Positions 1 through 9,283 of a stretch of DNA of 64,000 nucleotides are shown in pieces; position 1 is the stretch's first letter; the number at the start of each line of letters is the position of its first letter. The translations under genes were made by a program, and so were the position numbers. Origin of the DNA: Amphibacillus marinus (GTDB taxonomy: Bacteria > Bacillota > Bacilli > Bacillales > Amphibacillaceae); NCBI RefSeq assembly GCF_900110345.1, contig NZ_FODJ01000006.1, forward strand, positions 1 to 64,000, read 5' to 3'. The notes under the pieces are model-generated. The model was not told the origin of the DNA. It searched no databases and saw only the letters and a list, made by a program, of their open reading frames with translations.

Positions 1-2
1 AC

Positions 3-296
3 CCTCTTATCCATAGTGACCGTGGATTCCAATATACCTCTAAAGGCTTCAAACGTAAGCTAGATGCGGCAAAGATGACACAAAGCATGTCACGAGTGGG
101 TCGTTGTATTGATAATGGACCCATGGAGTCCTTTTTTGGGACACTGAAATGTGAGAAGTATTATTTACATAAATATAAGACATTTGAGGAACTTACTACC
201 GCGATAGATGCGTACATCCATTTTTATAATCATGAAAGATACCAAAAAAGATTAAACGGCCTTAGCCCTATGGAATATAGAGCGATGGCCGCATAA
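3..296 (+). CDS. IS3-family transposase (OrfB), C-terminal fragment cut by window edge
   Basis: DDE (RNase H-fold, rve) transposase that cuts and joins the insertion sequence ends. The frame is open from base 3 to the TAA at 294-296. It begins with PLIHSDRGFQYTS, which carries the second catalytic Asp of the integrase core. The catalytic Glu follows in NGPMESFFGTLKCE, and the end NHERYQKRLNGLSPMEYR is typical of IS150-group OrfB proteins. An internal ATG at 75 is not the real start, because conserved sequence continues upstream. Both visible catalytic motifs are intact, so the element may be active, but the rest of the gene is not visible. Confidence 0.93.
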   Translation, partial: PLIHSDRGFQYTSKGFKRKLDAAKMTQSMSRVGRCIDNGPMESFFGTLKCEKYYLHKYKTFEELTTAIDAYIHFYNHERYQKRLNGLSPMEYRAMAA

Positions 297-315
297 ATCT
301 TTTTTATTATTTCCA

Positions 316-341
316 CTGTCTACTTGACAGGGGGCAGTTCA
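316..341. repeat. Right terminal inverted repeat of the IS3-family element
   Basis: The sequence from 'ctgtctacttgacag' through 'ggggcagttca' reads on the other strand as TGAACTGCCCCC followed by TGTCAAGTAGACAG, the usual terminal repeat of IS150-group elements, ending in the expected CA. It lies 19 bp after the transposase stop codon. Confidence 0.85.
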
Positions 342-415
342 AAATCTAGGTGAGTTGTTTTTTAGAGTTGTATCTCAAATAGCATTGGTAAGCTAATTTC
401 TCAAGATTAGGCAGA

Positions 416-580
416 AGCAAAAAAGAACCGGCTCCTATGGGAATAGCACGTGTCCGAAGACCCCTTTGAGGATGTTAGACGAAGGACGTGACATCGTGTC
501 GCAATGTCTAACTGACTCACATCCTGTGAGCCTAAGGATATCACGTTTGTACCAATGGGTGAAAGCGGCTCTTTTTTGCT
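416..580. repeat. Small noncoding element with terminal inverted repeats (E1)
   Basis: This fills most of the gene-free stretch 342-654. The ends AGCAAAAAAGAACCGGCT (416-433) and AGCGGCTCTTTTTTGCT (564-580) are imperfect inverted repeats of about 17 bp. The interior holds 'ggacgtgacat' and 'taactgactcacatcctgtgagc'. Part of the right half recurs at 47197-47272. No coding frame is convincing. A MITE-like or terminator-like repeat is the best reading. Its end could also terminate the minus-strand gene that stops at 655. Confidence 0.55.
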
Positions 581-654
581 GGAGCCATACAACATCTGCT
601 TAACCAACGCTATTTGATGAAGAACCTTTTTTAGTTGTTTAGCTAGATAGTTAA

Positions 655-1620
655 TTATTCAGAATCTCCTTCGGTTATGGTTTTATGCTTTATTGTTAAA
701 TACTGTTCAATTTCAAATAATAGATAAAATAAGTTCGCCCTTATTTCAAATTCTTGCCTCGTTTTGGGTAACGAATCGCGCTCAAAATAGCGTCTTAGTT
801 CTTGAACCTGTTCTAAATAATAGTCAACAGGATTTTTGGGATAAATAGCATCAGCCAGATCATCAAATAAATAGGCAATTTTAAGTGATTGATCAACAGT
901 TGCCTTTAACTGCTTAATCGTTGTAATCATCCTCCGCAACGAGGTTAATTGCAGTTCACGCATAGCGAAATATTGTTGCTGGCGCTGGGCATTTCTACTA
1001 AACGTATTTTCAATATCGCGCTGGACAAGTTCGCTAGCAAGGACAAAATTCCGCTCCAATTGCTTCAGTAATTCTTCATTAATTGTGGTACATTCTCCTT
1101 TTAAATAGCTTGAGAAGTGACGAAAGAGGGATTGGTAATTTGATTCAATCTCACGTTGAAGCTTCATTAGTTTAGCATCCAAGCTTGGCATATAAAGATT
1201 TAGTAGCAATGCCGTGCCAATTCCAATTAACATAATAGCCACTTCATTCACAACTAGCGGCCATGTGACCATTCGATCACCATAAAAATGAAATAGAATA
1301 ACAAGGCTCGTTACAATCCCTGGTGCAATTTTAAACAGGTTGGTAACAGGTATAAATAGAACTAACAATAGTCCGATTGTTAGTGGTGAATAACCTAAAT
1401 ACTCAAAAATAAAATACGCAAAAACAATCGATAGCAACCCAGCAGCGATGCGATGCCAAGCTGTTAGAAAGGATTGTTTTCGGGTTGGCTGAATACAAAG
1501 AACAGCAATAATGCCGGCTGAGCCATAATGATCAAGTTGGAGCAGTTCTGCAATTAAAACAGCCACTGGTGCTGCAATAGCAGTCTTCAGCGTTCGATAG
1601 CCAATTTTCAAATTTATCAT
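655..1620 (-). CDS. yqjA: Aromatic acid exporter family membrane protein (YqjA-like, DUF939)
   Basis: A 321-residue inner-membrane protein. The N-terminal half is hydrophobic, with four to six membrane segments (for example around 12-35, 60-80, 85-105 and 120-145). The C-terminal half is a soluble helical domain rich in Glu, Arg and Gln. This is the layout of the ArAE/FUSC-like family, whose substrates are mostly unproven. In B. subtilis yqjA also lies beyond bkdB, so the position supports the call. The ATG at 1620 sits only about 2 nt from the AAAGG motif. A TTG at 1611, giving MKIGYR, is better spaced and matches the family start as I recall it, so the true start may be 9 nt downstream. Confidence 0.85.
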   Translation of the reverse strand: MINLKIGYRTLKTAIAAPVAVLIAELLQLDHYGSAGIIAVLCIQPTRKQSFLTAWHRIAAGLLSIVFAYFIFEYLGYSPLTIGLLLVLFIPVTNLFKIAPGIVTSLVILFHFYGDRMVTWPLVVNEVAIMLIGIGTALLLNLYMPSLDAKLMKLQREIESNYQSLFRHFSSYLKGECTTINEELLKQLERNFVLASELVQRDIENTFSRNAQRQQQYFAMRELQLTSLRRMITTIKQLKATVDQSLKIAYLFDDLADAIYPKNPVDYYLEQVQELRRYFERDSLPKTRQEFEIRANLFYLLFEIEQYLTIKHKTITEGDSE

Positions 1621-1701
1621 TTCCTTTCATAATAGAAGTATGCAATTTTACTTTTTTGTCTAAGCTAAAACAAAAAGCATTTTAAATGGAGGTTTATATT
1701 T

Positions 1702-2037
1702 ATGGAGCAATTATTTTACGCTGATATCCACAATCATTTAGCAAAGCATGCAGAGCAAATTAAAATACACTACAGTCTTGATAGAATAGAAATTTATGAG
1801 AAGCAAATTAAACACGACATTATTCACCTGGGCTATGCTGTAACCGTTAATCAGCAAACAAGTCGTGTTTACTTAAGATACCTACGTATTGACCAGCAGC
1901 GGCTTTTGCCATTTACACCAATTTGGACTATAGAGAAGCAAAGCTTTAAAAGGGGCTACGACAGCTTAATTGAAGCACTATTATCGTTAAACAATCAAGG
2001 TGATCAGCAGACGCGTAGCCGTAAACTTCCTAGTTAA
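1702..2037 (+). CDS. Conserved hypothetical protein, 111 residues
   Basis: I do not recognise this gene. It is soluble and basic, with no signal peptide or membrane segment. It starts at an ATG preceded by 'atggaggt' at good distance, so it is probably translated. The predicted fold looks mixed alpha/beta (ELFYADIHNHL-like helix, then strands around HLGYAVTVNQQTSRVYLRYL). It is divergent from the YqjA-like gene, and its TAA ends at 2037, directly abutting the convergent chemoreceptor gene that ends at 2038. It is one of the few plus-strand genes in this part of the window. In B. subtilis a small gene also lies near yqjA, but I cannot show orthology. Confidence 0.75.
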   Translation: MEQLFYADIHNHLAKHAEQIKIHYSLDRIEIYEKQIKHDIIHLGYAVTVNQQTSRVYLRYLRIDQQRLLPFTPIWTIEKQSFKRGYDSLIEALLSLNNQGDQQTRSRKLPS

Positions 2038-4077
2038 TTATAAACTAAACTTATGCACCATGCTTTGTAAATGACTTGATAGCTGGGCAAGTTCACTAGC
2101 TTGTTGATTTAAATTATCAATAACATTCCTTTGCTGCTGTGTACTGGCAGCAATCTCTTCAATACCAGCAGAGCTTTCCTCAGCAGTGGTAGCAATTTGG
2201 TTCATACCAGTATTTAGCTTATGACCATTTTCCTTAATATTTCCTATTGAAGCCGTCACATCACTTATGCTTTGATTCATTGCGGAGATTTCTGCAGTTA
2301 TATCATCAAAGAATATCTTTGTATCCTTCACATCAGTCATACCTTGGTTGGTCTGCTGTGCTGTTAAATAAAGCACACTTTCCAAAGCGGTTGACTCTTT
2401 TTGCATTGCTTTTATTACTTTAGAAATATCAATAGCAGAACGACTAACTTGTTCGGCAAGCTTTCGAATTTCATTTGCTACTACTGTAAATCCTCTGCCG
2501 GCCTCACCAGCTCTTGCTGATTCTATTGCTGCATTTAAAGCAAGTAGGTTTGTCTGCTCAGTAATACTGTTTATAATATCGGTTAACTTCGCAACTTCAA
2601 TTGTCTTTTCGTTTAAAGTCGTAATCTGATGAACCGCTTGCTTGACATCACTATTCACTTTTCCAATTTGATTAAATGTCTGATTCATCTGCTTTAAGCC
2701 AGCACTAGCCAGCCCTTCAACCTGATTAGCCGTCTGATGAAGTATCGTTGAACGTTGCTGAACAATCTGCAAATTAGCAGCAAGTTGCTGACTTGAATGG
2801 GCCATTTCCGTTGAAGCGCATGCTTGGCTTTCAGCACCGGCAGCAATTTCTTGCATTGTTGAAGCAATTTGTTCACTTCCTGATTGAAGCTCTTGACTTG
2901 ATTTACCGAGGTATTCGCTTTGAACTTGTACCCTTGCTGACGCAGCTTCTGTTTGCTTTAAAGTCTCACGAAGATTGGTGACCATCGTCTCCATTGCAAA
3001 AGCGAGATCTTGAATTTCAATATCCCCTTTAATTGAAATCGGTTCGTTAAGCTTACCTTCAGCAATCTTTAATGCAACTGTTTTTAGGTTAAGTAGTGGT
3101 AATGATAAATGGCGGGAAACCAGAGTCGCACTAAGCAATAGCACCAATAAAATGACCACAGCCACGATCATGAGATATAACCGCAACTGACTTATTGAGA
3201 CAAGTGCTATATCTTTTGCTTCACTAACAAGCAGGACCCAGTCGTTCCCAGGAAAATCACGATACCCAGCACTTGCTGCGTAGCCAATTAGAGCCTCCTG
3301 CTGCTGACTTGACTGTCCATTAATAACACCAGAATCGCCCTGTTGCAATTCTTCAACCGTATTAAATAGTGTTGAGTCAGTATCTAACTTCTTAACAGGA
3401 TTTGATTCTTCTTCTCCTTGCCCAGTTGCCGCACTTACCGTATCAGCAATTTTATCTCCTTGTTGATTGACCAACTCAACTACTGTTTGTTCAGCAACAA
3501 TCGCATTAATATCATCCCAGATGTATGCCATGTTAAAGGCAGCCTCTAGGGTTGCGATTAGTTCATTTGCTTCAAAGATCGGAACATAGAACATCATGAC
3601 ATAGTCATTCAATTGTTGATCAAAAAGGATTTCAGAATAGCCTTGTCCACTTATTTGAATATCATCTAGATAATATTTAAGTGTATTAAAATCGGTAGCT
3701 GTTGTGCTTTTCGTTCCACCTTGAACGTTATATTCATGATCAATGATCGTTAGTGCATCATAATAGGTTAGCAAATCAAGTTGCTCATCTAAAAAAGACT
3801 GCTTAATCGATTCACCTGTTAGCAATGGTATCTTTATTTGATCAAGTGAAGCCAACTGCTTCAGTTCTTTTGTTCGTTCATACATAAACCGATCAAGCTT
3901 TTCCATATGTAATCGTGCATTTTCCTCTACTTTATTGCCAACCTCTTGCTCCAATGCTGCTCTAGAAATTGTGTATACAATGACACCAATTAAAAGAATA
4001 GTTAGGATAGAAATCATACTGAATGACAGCATTAGTCTTCCTCTGATCCCCATCTGTTTTTTTGTCTGTTTTTTCAA
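2038..4077 (-). CDS. Methyl-accepting chemotaxis protein with extracellular dCache-type sensor
   Basis: Transmembrane chemoreceptor of 679 residues that signals to CheA/CheW. TM1 lies about 17-38, an extracellular dCache-like sensor about 40-295 and TM2 about 300-322. A HAMP domain follows at about 320-372 and the cytoplasmic signalling coiled coil runs to the C terminus. The conserved hairpin tip is intact: [20 protein letters not shown], then [17 protein letters not shown], near residues 500-535. The ligand cannot be deduced. The gene stands alone, with no che or flagellar genes nearby. It is convergent with the 111-residue gene with no base between the two stop codons. Confidence 0.95.
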   Translation of the reverse strand: MKKQTKKQMGIRGRLMLSFSMISILTILLIGVIVYTISRAALEQEVGNKVEENARLHMEKLDRFMYERTKELKQLASLDQIKIPLLTGESIKQSFLDEQLDLLTYYDALTIIDHEYNVQGGTKSTTATDFNTLKYYLDDIQISGQGYSEILFDQQLNDYVMMFYVPIFEANELIATLEAAFNMAYIWDDINAIVAEQTVVELVNQQGDKIADTVSAATGQGEEESNPVKKLDTDSTLFNTVEELQQGDSGVINGQSSQQQEALIGYAASAGYRDFPGNDWVLLVSEAKDIALVSISQLRLYLMIVAVVILLVLLLSATLVSRHLSLPLLNLKTVALKIAEGKLNEPISIKGDIEIQDLAFAMETMVTNLRETLKQTEAASARVQVQSEYLGKSSQELQSGSEQIASTMQEIAAGAESQACASTEMAHSSQQLAANLQIVQQRSTILHQTANQVEGLASAGLKQMNQTFNQIGKVNSDVKQAVHQITTLNEKTIEVAKLTDIINSITEQTNLLALNAAIESARAGEAGRGFTVVANEIRKLAEQVSRSAIDISKVIKAMQKESTALESVLYLTAQQTNQGMTDVKDTKIFFDDITAEISAMNQSISDVTASIGNIKENGHKLNTGMNQIATTAEESSAGIEEIAASTQQQRNVIDNLNQQASELAQLSSHLQSMVHKFSL

Positions 4078-4121
4078 ATACTACACCCCTAATACTCTCT
4101 TGTTTTATCTTTCACAAGATG

Positions 4122-4161
4122 ATTATACTATATTATCGGGTTATAATATTTGACAAATTAG
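4122..4161 (-). promoter_or_regulatory. Candidate promoter(s) of the chemoreceptor gene
   Basis: On the minus strand CCCGATAA (about 4132-4140) resembles the sigma-D minus 10 element GCCGATAT, with CTAA at the minus 35 place (4158-4161, spacer 17, longer than ideal). An overlapping sigma-A reading is TTGTCA (4151-4156), 18 bp, TATAGT (4127-4132). Sigma-D would be expected for a chemoreceptor. Neither match is perfect. The rest of 4162-4341 shows nothing I can name. Confidence 0.35.
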
Positions 4162-4341
4162 CTAAATAATCAATCCAGCTCCACATGTTTTCCTAGTGTT
4201 CACAATTTGTTCATTTAGATATTCAGGTCAATTAACAAAGGTTAAGTTCGCTAAAGATTTAATAAGATATTATTCTTCTACGAATAATGACCGCAAAATG
4301 TGTTAGCAATTAATTCAAATCATGTACTTATAATACTTCGC

Positions 4342-4377
4342 AAAAAAAGGCTATGAATGAATATTCACTCATAGCCT
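4342..4377 (-). terminator. Intrinsic terminator of the bkd operon
   Basis: The arms AGGCTATGAATGA and TCACTCATAGCCT pair over 13 positions with one G-U pair and a 4-nt loop. On the minus strand the stem is followed by a run of T (4342-4347). It lies 10 nt beyond the bkdB stop codon. Confidence 0.9.
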
Positions 4378-4386
4378 CAATTCCCA

Positions 4387-5643
4387 TTAATAAATTGGTG
4401 TTGTATCACCAGAAATGTTCTCTAGAATATCTCTAACATGGGACATGAATTTCCCACATATAACACCGTCTAAAATTCGGTGATCTAATGATAAACATAA
4501 ATTAACCATATCTCTGGCCGCAAACATATCATTAATGATTACGGGGCGCTTAACAATTGATTCTACTTGAAGAATTGCTGCTTGTGGGTAATTAATGACG
4601 CCCATTGATTGAACAGAACCAAAAGTACCTGTGTTATTTACTGTAAAGGTGCCACCCTGCATATCAGCTTGCGTTAAACTTCCTGTTCTTGCTTTTTTAG
4701 CAAGGTGATGAACATCTTTTGCAATACCTTTAATACTTTTCTCATCCACATTTCGAATAACTGGCACATAAAGCTCTGTTTCACTTCCCACCGCAATGGA
4801 AAGATTAATTTCTTTGTGTTGAATGATTTTATCACCAGCCCAAGAGCTATTTAGCTCAGGAAATTTTTTAAGAGCCTTAGCAACTGCATTTAAAAAGAAG
4901 GAAAAATAAGATAGGTTGTAGCCTTCTAATTCCTTAAATCTTTTCTTTTCAGCATTGCGATAGCTAACTAAATTTGTCACATCTACCTCAATCATCATCC
5001 AAGCATGTGGGATTTCAGATGTTGCCCGGACCATATTTGAGGCAATCGCCTTTCTGATCCCCGTTACCGGAATTTCTAGATCCCCAGGTAGTTGATCAAC
5101 TTGAATGGGCTTAAGTTTTTTTTCGTGTGGTTTACGAGTACTAGTCTCACTTAACTGCTGTGACGCTGCAGATGCAGTGGTTGAATCTTGATTAGCAAGC
5201 AGTTGCTTAATGTCTTTACGCGTGATCCGTCCGCCCATTCCAGTCCCCGTAACGTCAGCCAAATTAATGTGATGCTCGGCAGCCAACGTTAATACTGCAG
5301 GAGAATAGCGTTGCTTCATTGATTCGGTTGCAGCTGCTTCATCAATTGCTTTCTCGTTATTTTCACTGGGAGTTTGGGTGCTCTCAGACAAGTCATCTGT
5401 CCCTTCAACTTTTAATTGACAAATGGGCGTACCAACTGCAATTGTTTCGCCTTCCTCTACCAATAGAGCCGTAATTTCCCCTGAAAAAGTAGCAGGAACT
5501 TCAGCGTTAACCTTATCTGTCATGACCTCAACCAATGGTTGATATTTTTCAATTAAATCACCAGCTTGAACAAGCCACTGGCTTACTGTACCTTCTGTAA
5601 CACTTTCTCCGAGCTGAGGCATTGTTATTGTTATTTCACTCAT
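4387..5643 (-). CDS. bkdB: 2-oxo acid dehydrogenase E2, dihydrolipoyl acyltransferase
   Basis: Acyltransferase core of a branched-chain-type 2-oxo acid dehydrogenase complex (418 residues); it moves the acyl group from lipoamide to CoA. The lipoyl domain is at 1-77 with the lipoylated Lys44 in EVMTDKVNAEV. The peripheral subunit-binding domain is about 113-150 (RYSPAVLTLAAEHHINL) and the catalytic domain about 190-415. The active-site motif DHRILDG is present near the C terminus. The Ala/Thr/Ser/Gln-rich linkers are typical. It is the last gene of the operon lpdV-bkdAA-bkdAB-bkdB, with a good ribosome binding site (gtggagggtaaag). Substrate choice between branched-chain 2-oxo acids and pyruvate cannot be fixed by eye. 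Confidence 0.95.
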   Translation of the reverse strand: MSEITITMPQLGESVTEGTVSQWLVQAGDLIEKYQPLVEVMTDKVNAEVPATFSGEITALLVEEGETIAVGTPICQLKVEGTDDLSESTQTPSENNEKAIDEAAATESMKQRYSPAVLTLAAEHHINLADVTGTGMGGRITRKDIKQLLANQDSTTASAASQQLSETSTRKPHEKKLKPIQVDQLPGDLEIPVTGIRKAIASNMVRATSEIPHAWMMIEVDVTNLVSYRNAEKKRFKELEGYNLSYFSFFLNAVAKALKKFPELNSSWAGDKIIQHKEINLSIAVGSETELYVPVIRNVDEKSIKGIAKDVHHLAKKARTGSLTQADMQGGTFTVNNTGTFGSVQSMGVINYPQAAILQVESIVKRPVIINDMFAARDMVNLCLSLDHRILDGVICGKFMSHVRDILENISGDTTPIY

Positions 5644-5666
5644 TCTTTACCCTCCACATCTCGTAT

Positions 5667-6653
5667 TTAAAATTGAGCAAGCTCTAGCATAGCCTGCTTA
5701 ATTTTATCTTGATTAACAATAAAAGCTTTTTCTAATGAAGAGGCATACGGCATAGCAGGAACATCTGGACCTGCCAAACGCTTAATTGGTGCATCTAAAT
5801 CAAATAAACATTGTTCACCAATAATAGCAGACACTTCGCTAATAATACTGCCTTCTTTGTTATCCTCAGTAATTAGCAGAACCTTACCCGTTTTTTTAGC
5901 TGCATGTACAATTGCCTGCTGATCTAACGGATAAACTGTTCGTAAATCAAGAAGTTCAACCTCAATGCCATGCTCATCGTTGAGCTGTTGAGCAGCTTCC
6001 TTGGCAAAGTGAACACATAAACCATAAGTAATGACCGTAATATCATCACCTGCTCTAACTTGATTGGCTTTACCAATTTCAATAACTTCCTCTTCTATAG
6101 GTACTTCTTCTTTTAATAACCGATAAGCACGCTTATGTTCAAAAAACAACACTGGATCTGGATCTCTTATCGCGGCTTTTAATAACCCTTTTGCCTCTCT
6201 AGGACTAGAAGGCATTACAATTTTCAAGCCCGGTTGATTAGCAAAAATCGCTTCGACGGACTGAGAATGATAAAGTGCACCATGAATGCCACCACCATAT
6301 GGGGCACGAATGGTAATTGGGCAGCTCCAATCATTATTGGATCGGTAGCGTAGCTTTGCAGCCTCAGAAATAATTTGATTAACTGCTGGAAGAATAAAGT
6401 CAGCAAATTGCATTTCTGCAATTGGGATCAAACCATACATAGCCGCCCCAATGCCAACACCAGCAATAGCTGACTCGGCAAGTGGTGTATCAATAACACG
6501 TTCGGCACCATATTTATTGTAAAGACCGTCGGTTGCTCGAAAGACACCACCACGTTTACCAACATCTTCTCCTAGGATAAACACGCGATCATCGCGCTCC
6601 ATCTCTTCATCCATCGCAGCTGTTATTGCCTCGATATAAGATAGTACTGGCAT
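5667..6653 (-). CDS. bkdAB: 2-oxo acid dehydrogenase E1 beta subunit
   Basis: Thiamine diphosphate-dependent decarboxylase subunit of the branched-chain 2-oxo acid dehydrogenase, paired with the alpha subunit just upstream. It has 328 residues from MPVLSYIEAI. The open frame extends 78 bp further upstream, but that part overlaps bkdAA. The ATG at 6653 has AAGGAGG at ideal distance, so it was chosen. Family features include FILGEDVGKRGGVFRAT, DTPLAESAIAGVGIGAA and the transketolase C domain with EVELLDLRTVYPLD. It begins 13 nt after bkdAA ends, consistent with co-translation of the two subunits. Confidence 0.96.
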   Translation of the reverse strand: MPVLSYIEAITAAMDEEMERDDRVFILGEDVGKRGGVFRATDGLYNKYGAERVIDTPLAESAIAGVGIGAAMYGLIPIAEMQFADFILPAVNQIISEAAKLRYRSNNDWSCPITIRAPYGGGIHGALYHSQSVEAIFANQPGLKIVMPSSPREAKGLLKAAIRDPDPVLFFEHKRAYRLLKEEVPIEEEVIEIGKANQVRAGDDITVITYGLCVHFAKEAAQQLNDEHGIEVELLDLRTVYPLDQQAIVHAAKKTGKVLLITEDNKEGSIISEVSAIIGEQCLFDLDAPIKRLAGPDVPAMPYASSLEKAFIVNQDKIKQAMLELAQF

Positions 6654-6666
6654 GATATACTCCTCC

Positions 6667-7650
6667 TTATTGATAAACACCTTGATAAAGTGTATCTGGG
6701 TCTGGGGAAGGCGCTGCTTCAGCATACTCATTTGCTAAGTCAATTTCTTTTTTAATGGCAGCTTCCAATTCCTCTTCTTTCTTATCTGAAAGTAAATTAT
6801 TTTCCTTTAAATACTTCTTAAAAGACAACAGACCATCTTTGGCCTTAGCTTCTCTTACCTCTTCTGCAGTTCGATATGTCAGATCATCATCATCACTTGA
6901 ATGTGGCGTTAATCGATAGCTAATTGCTTCTACAAGTGATGGTCCTTCACCATTCCGAGCGCGTTGCGATGCAGTCTTAATTGCTTGATAAACCGCAAAA
7001 GGGTCGTTTCCATCGACAGTTTCACCAACCATGCCATAACCGACTGCTCGATCAGAAATCTTCTCACAGGCAACCTGCTGTTTTAAAGAAATGGATATTG
7101 CATATTGATTATTTTCTACCATTATGATAACGGGTAGCTTATGGACAGCAGCAAAATTGGCGCCCTCGTGGAAATCACCCTGATTTGTTGAGCCTTCGCC
7201 TAGGGTAACAAATGAGATGGCATCTTCACCTCTCATTTTACAAGCTAAGCCAATGCCGACAGCATGAGGCACTTGCGTGGTAACAGGTGAAGAGCCTGAT
7301 AACATTTTCAGTTTTTTCGAACCAAAGTGTCCAGGCATTTGTCGCCCACCAGAATTAGGGTCCTCAGCCTTAGCATAAGCTTGGAGCATTAAATCCTGTA
7401 CCGACATCCCTAAGGCGAGGACCACGCCTACATCACGATAATAAGGCGCTGTGTAATCCTTGCCTCGTTCTAAAGCGAAAGCAGCCGCGACTTGTTGTAC
7501 TTCTTGACCTTGACAGGAGACAAGAAAAGGAATCTTACCTGCCCGGTTTAATAACCACATCCGTTCATCTAGCCTTCTAGCTGTTAGAGCAATTCGATAC
7601 ATGTCTACGACAGCTTGATCTGACAAACCTATTTCCTTATGCTTTGTCAT
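6667..7650 (-). CDS. bkdAA: 2-oxo acid dehydrogenase E1 alpha subunit
   Basis: The E1 alpha subunit carries out ThDP-dependent oxidative decarboxylation together with BkdAB. It has 327 residues. The ThDP/Mg binding motif is GEGSTNQGDFHEGANFAA, ending with MVENNQYAIS, and the phosphorylation-loop region YRLTPHSSDDD resembles branched-chain E1 alpha proteins. The start is an ATG with a GGAGAG ribosome binding site. It lies 19 nt after lpdV. The DDDD run near residue 250 and the overall length fit BkdAA better than PdhA, which is usually longer in Bacillaceae; that comparison is from memory. Confidence 0.95.
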   Translation of the reverse strand: MTKHKEIGLSDQAVVDMYRIALTARRLDERMWLLNRAGKIPFLVSCQGQEVQQVAAAFALERGKDYTAPYYRDVGVVLALGMSVQDLMLQAYAKAEDPNSGGRQMPGHFGSKKLKMLSGSSPVTTQVPHAVGIGLACKMRGEDAISFVTLGEGSTNQGDFHEGANFAAVHKLPVIIMVENNQYAISISLKQQVACEKISDRAVGYGMVGETVDGNDPFAVYQAIKTASQRARNGEGPSLVEAISYRLTPHSSDDDDLTYRTAEEVREAKAKDGLLSFKKYLKENNLLSDKKEEELEAAIKKEIDLANEYAEAAPSPDPDTLYQGVYQ

Positions 7651-7669
7651 AAAAAAACTCTCCTTTCAA

Positions 7670-9088
7670 TTATCCGTGAATTTGCAAATCATTAATTGCC
7701 AGTGCTGTTTCTTGGAATGCCTCACTTAATGAAGGATGCGGATGGACAGTATGACCAATTTCAGCTGCAGTCGCATCTAGCACGAGTGCTAACCCTGCTT
7801 CAGATATTAATTCTGTCACATGCTCCCCTACCATATGGACACCGACAAGATCCTCACTATCTTGGTTTGAAATAATTTTAATAAAACCGGTGGCATTTCC
7901 GTTAATAAGAGCTTTGCCAATTGCTGAAAACGGCACTTTTTTCACAATAATAGCTTGCCCGCTTTCTTTTGCTTCTCGTTCTGATAAACCGACCGAAGCA
8001 ACCTCAGGATGACTATAGACACAGCTTATTGGCTGATGTGGGTTTGCGAATGAACGGATACCGGCAATATGCTCGACTGCAGCTTTCCCCTCGGCAGCAG
8101 CAACATGAGCCAATTGAAAACCGCCAATTACATCTCCAACAGCATAAATGTGTGCTTCTTGTGTTTGATAATGACTATTTACTTTAATGAAACCATGATC
8201 ATCCCTAAGAATTGAAGTGTTTTCTAAACCAATATTTGAACTATTTGGTTCCCGTCCAACTGAGACAAGTACTTTCTCAGCTAATAGTTTTTGTTGATCT
8301 TGTTTTTGCTCAACAATTAGCTCGACTTGTTCTCCGACATGCTCACTAGCAATTACCTTGCTATTTTTTATAATAGTAACACCTCTTTTGCTAAGCTCAC
8401 GTTCAACCACTTTTGCTAAATCACGATCTAGCTGTGGAAGCAATTGATTTGCTGCCTCCACAACAGTAACCTCCACGCCAAAATCAATTAGCATAGAAGC
8501 CCATTCAACTCCAATTACACCACCACCTACAATAATAATTGATTTGGGCAAAGGATTTAGTTTTAGAGCATCATCTGATGATAAAATACTGTCTTGGTTA
8601 AAAGGCAGCTGTTCAAGATTTCGAGGCTTTGACCCTGTTGCCAGCAAAATGTTTTTTCCAATTAGCATTTCATTTTCTTTGTCATCTTTAAATTGTACTG
8701 AGATTGTTCCTGGTAGAGGAGAGAAAATTGAAGGGCCAAGCATTCTCCCGTAACCATTAAATATGTCTATTTTATTTTTTTTCATAAGTTGTTGTAAACC
8801 TCGATAGAGCTGTTCAACAATTTGATCCTTTCGACTTTGCACAATATTGATATTTAAAGTAGGCTCGTCTACTTCCACGCCGTACTCTTTACTATGTTTA
8901 ATACTATGGAAGAGGGAGGCACTTTTTAATAATGCCTTGGTTGGAATGCACCCTCGATGCAAGCAGGTGCCACCAATTAATTGCTCCTCAACAAGTGCAA
9001 CAGATAATCCCAATTGCTTCGCACGAATAGCGGCGACATAACCACCCATACCACCACCCAATATGACTAGGTCATAATTTTTTGCCAT
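7670..9088 (-). CDS. lpdV: Dihydrolipoyl dehydrogenase (E3) of the bkd complex
   Basis: FAD-dependent enzyme that reoxidises dihydrolipoamide with NAD. It has 472 residues from MAKNYDLVILGGGMGGY. The redox-active disulfide is in GGTCLHRGCIPTK, the NAD-binding fold starts at SIIIVGGGVIGVEWASML, and the catalytic His-Glu pair is in HPHPSLSEAFQE. The start at 9088 has AAAGGAGC upstream; an ATG 24 nt further up lacks one. In B. subtilis this gene follows ptb-bcd-buk and a sigma-L-dependent promoter. Here it is the first gene of the operon, and no minus 12/minus 24 promoter is visible upstream. Confidence 0.96.
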   Translation of the reverse strand: MAKNYDLVILGGGMGGYVAAIRAKQLGLSVALVEEQLIGGTCLHRGCIPTKALLKSASLFHSIKHSKEYGVEVDEPTLNINIVQSRKDQIVEQLYRGLQQLMKKNKIDIFNGYGRMLGPSIFSPLPGTISVQFKDDKENEMLIGKNILLATGSKPRNLEQLPFNQDSILSSDDALKLNPLPKSIIIVGGGVIGVEWASMLIDFGVEVTVVEAANQLLPQLDRDLAKVVERELSKRGVTIIKNSKVIASEHVGEQVELIVEQKQDQQKLLAEKVLVSVGREPNSSNIGLENTSILRDDHGFIKVNSHYQTQEAHIYAVGDVIGGFQLAHVAAAEGKAAVEHIAGIRSFANPHQPISCVYSHPEVASVGLSEREAKESGQAIIVKKVPFSAIGKALINGNATGFIKIISNQDSEDLVGVHMVGEHVTELISEAGLALVLDATAAEIGHTVHPHPSLSEAFQETALAINDLQIHG

Positions 9089-9283
9089 AAAAAAGCTCCT
9101 TTGTCTACTCATAATTATTATAATAGAATTAAATTTTCACATAAATCTTTATTAATAGTGTATCATTTGTTTTAATTCTAAACAAATCTTACTTCCACTT
9201 ACCATCTTATCGCTAAAACTTTTTTTTGGCAAGAATCTTTATACAAGATATTAGTAATAGGTAATAATTTTTATGTAAAGCAC

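Larger units (their letters stand above)
1..341 (+). mobile_element. IS3-family (IS150-group) insertion sequence, right end
   Basis: The right part of an insertion sequence entering from outside the window. It holds the C-terminal part of the transposase and ends in a typical IS3/IS150-group inverted repeat at 316-341. The left end lies upstream of base 1, so it is not possible to say whether the copy is complete. No other copy is seen in the window. Confidence 0.9.

Noticed and set aside
407-607. 66-codon open frame on the minus strand
   Set aside because: It lies across the E1 repeat, whose two halves are inverted copies. It has no ribosome binding site and the peptide matches nothing I know.
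6654-6731. Longer start for bkdAB
   Set aside because: The extra 26 residues overlap the end of bkdAA and bear no likeness to the family; the ATG at 6653 has an ideal ribosome binding site.
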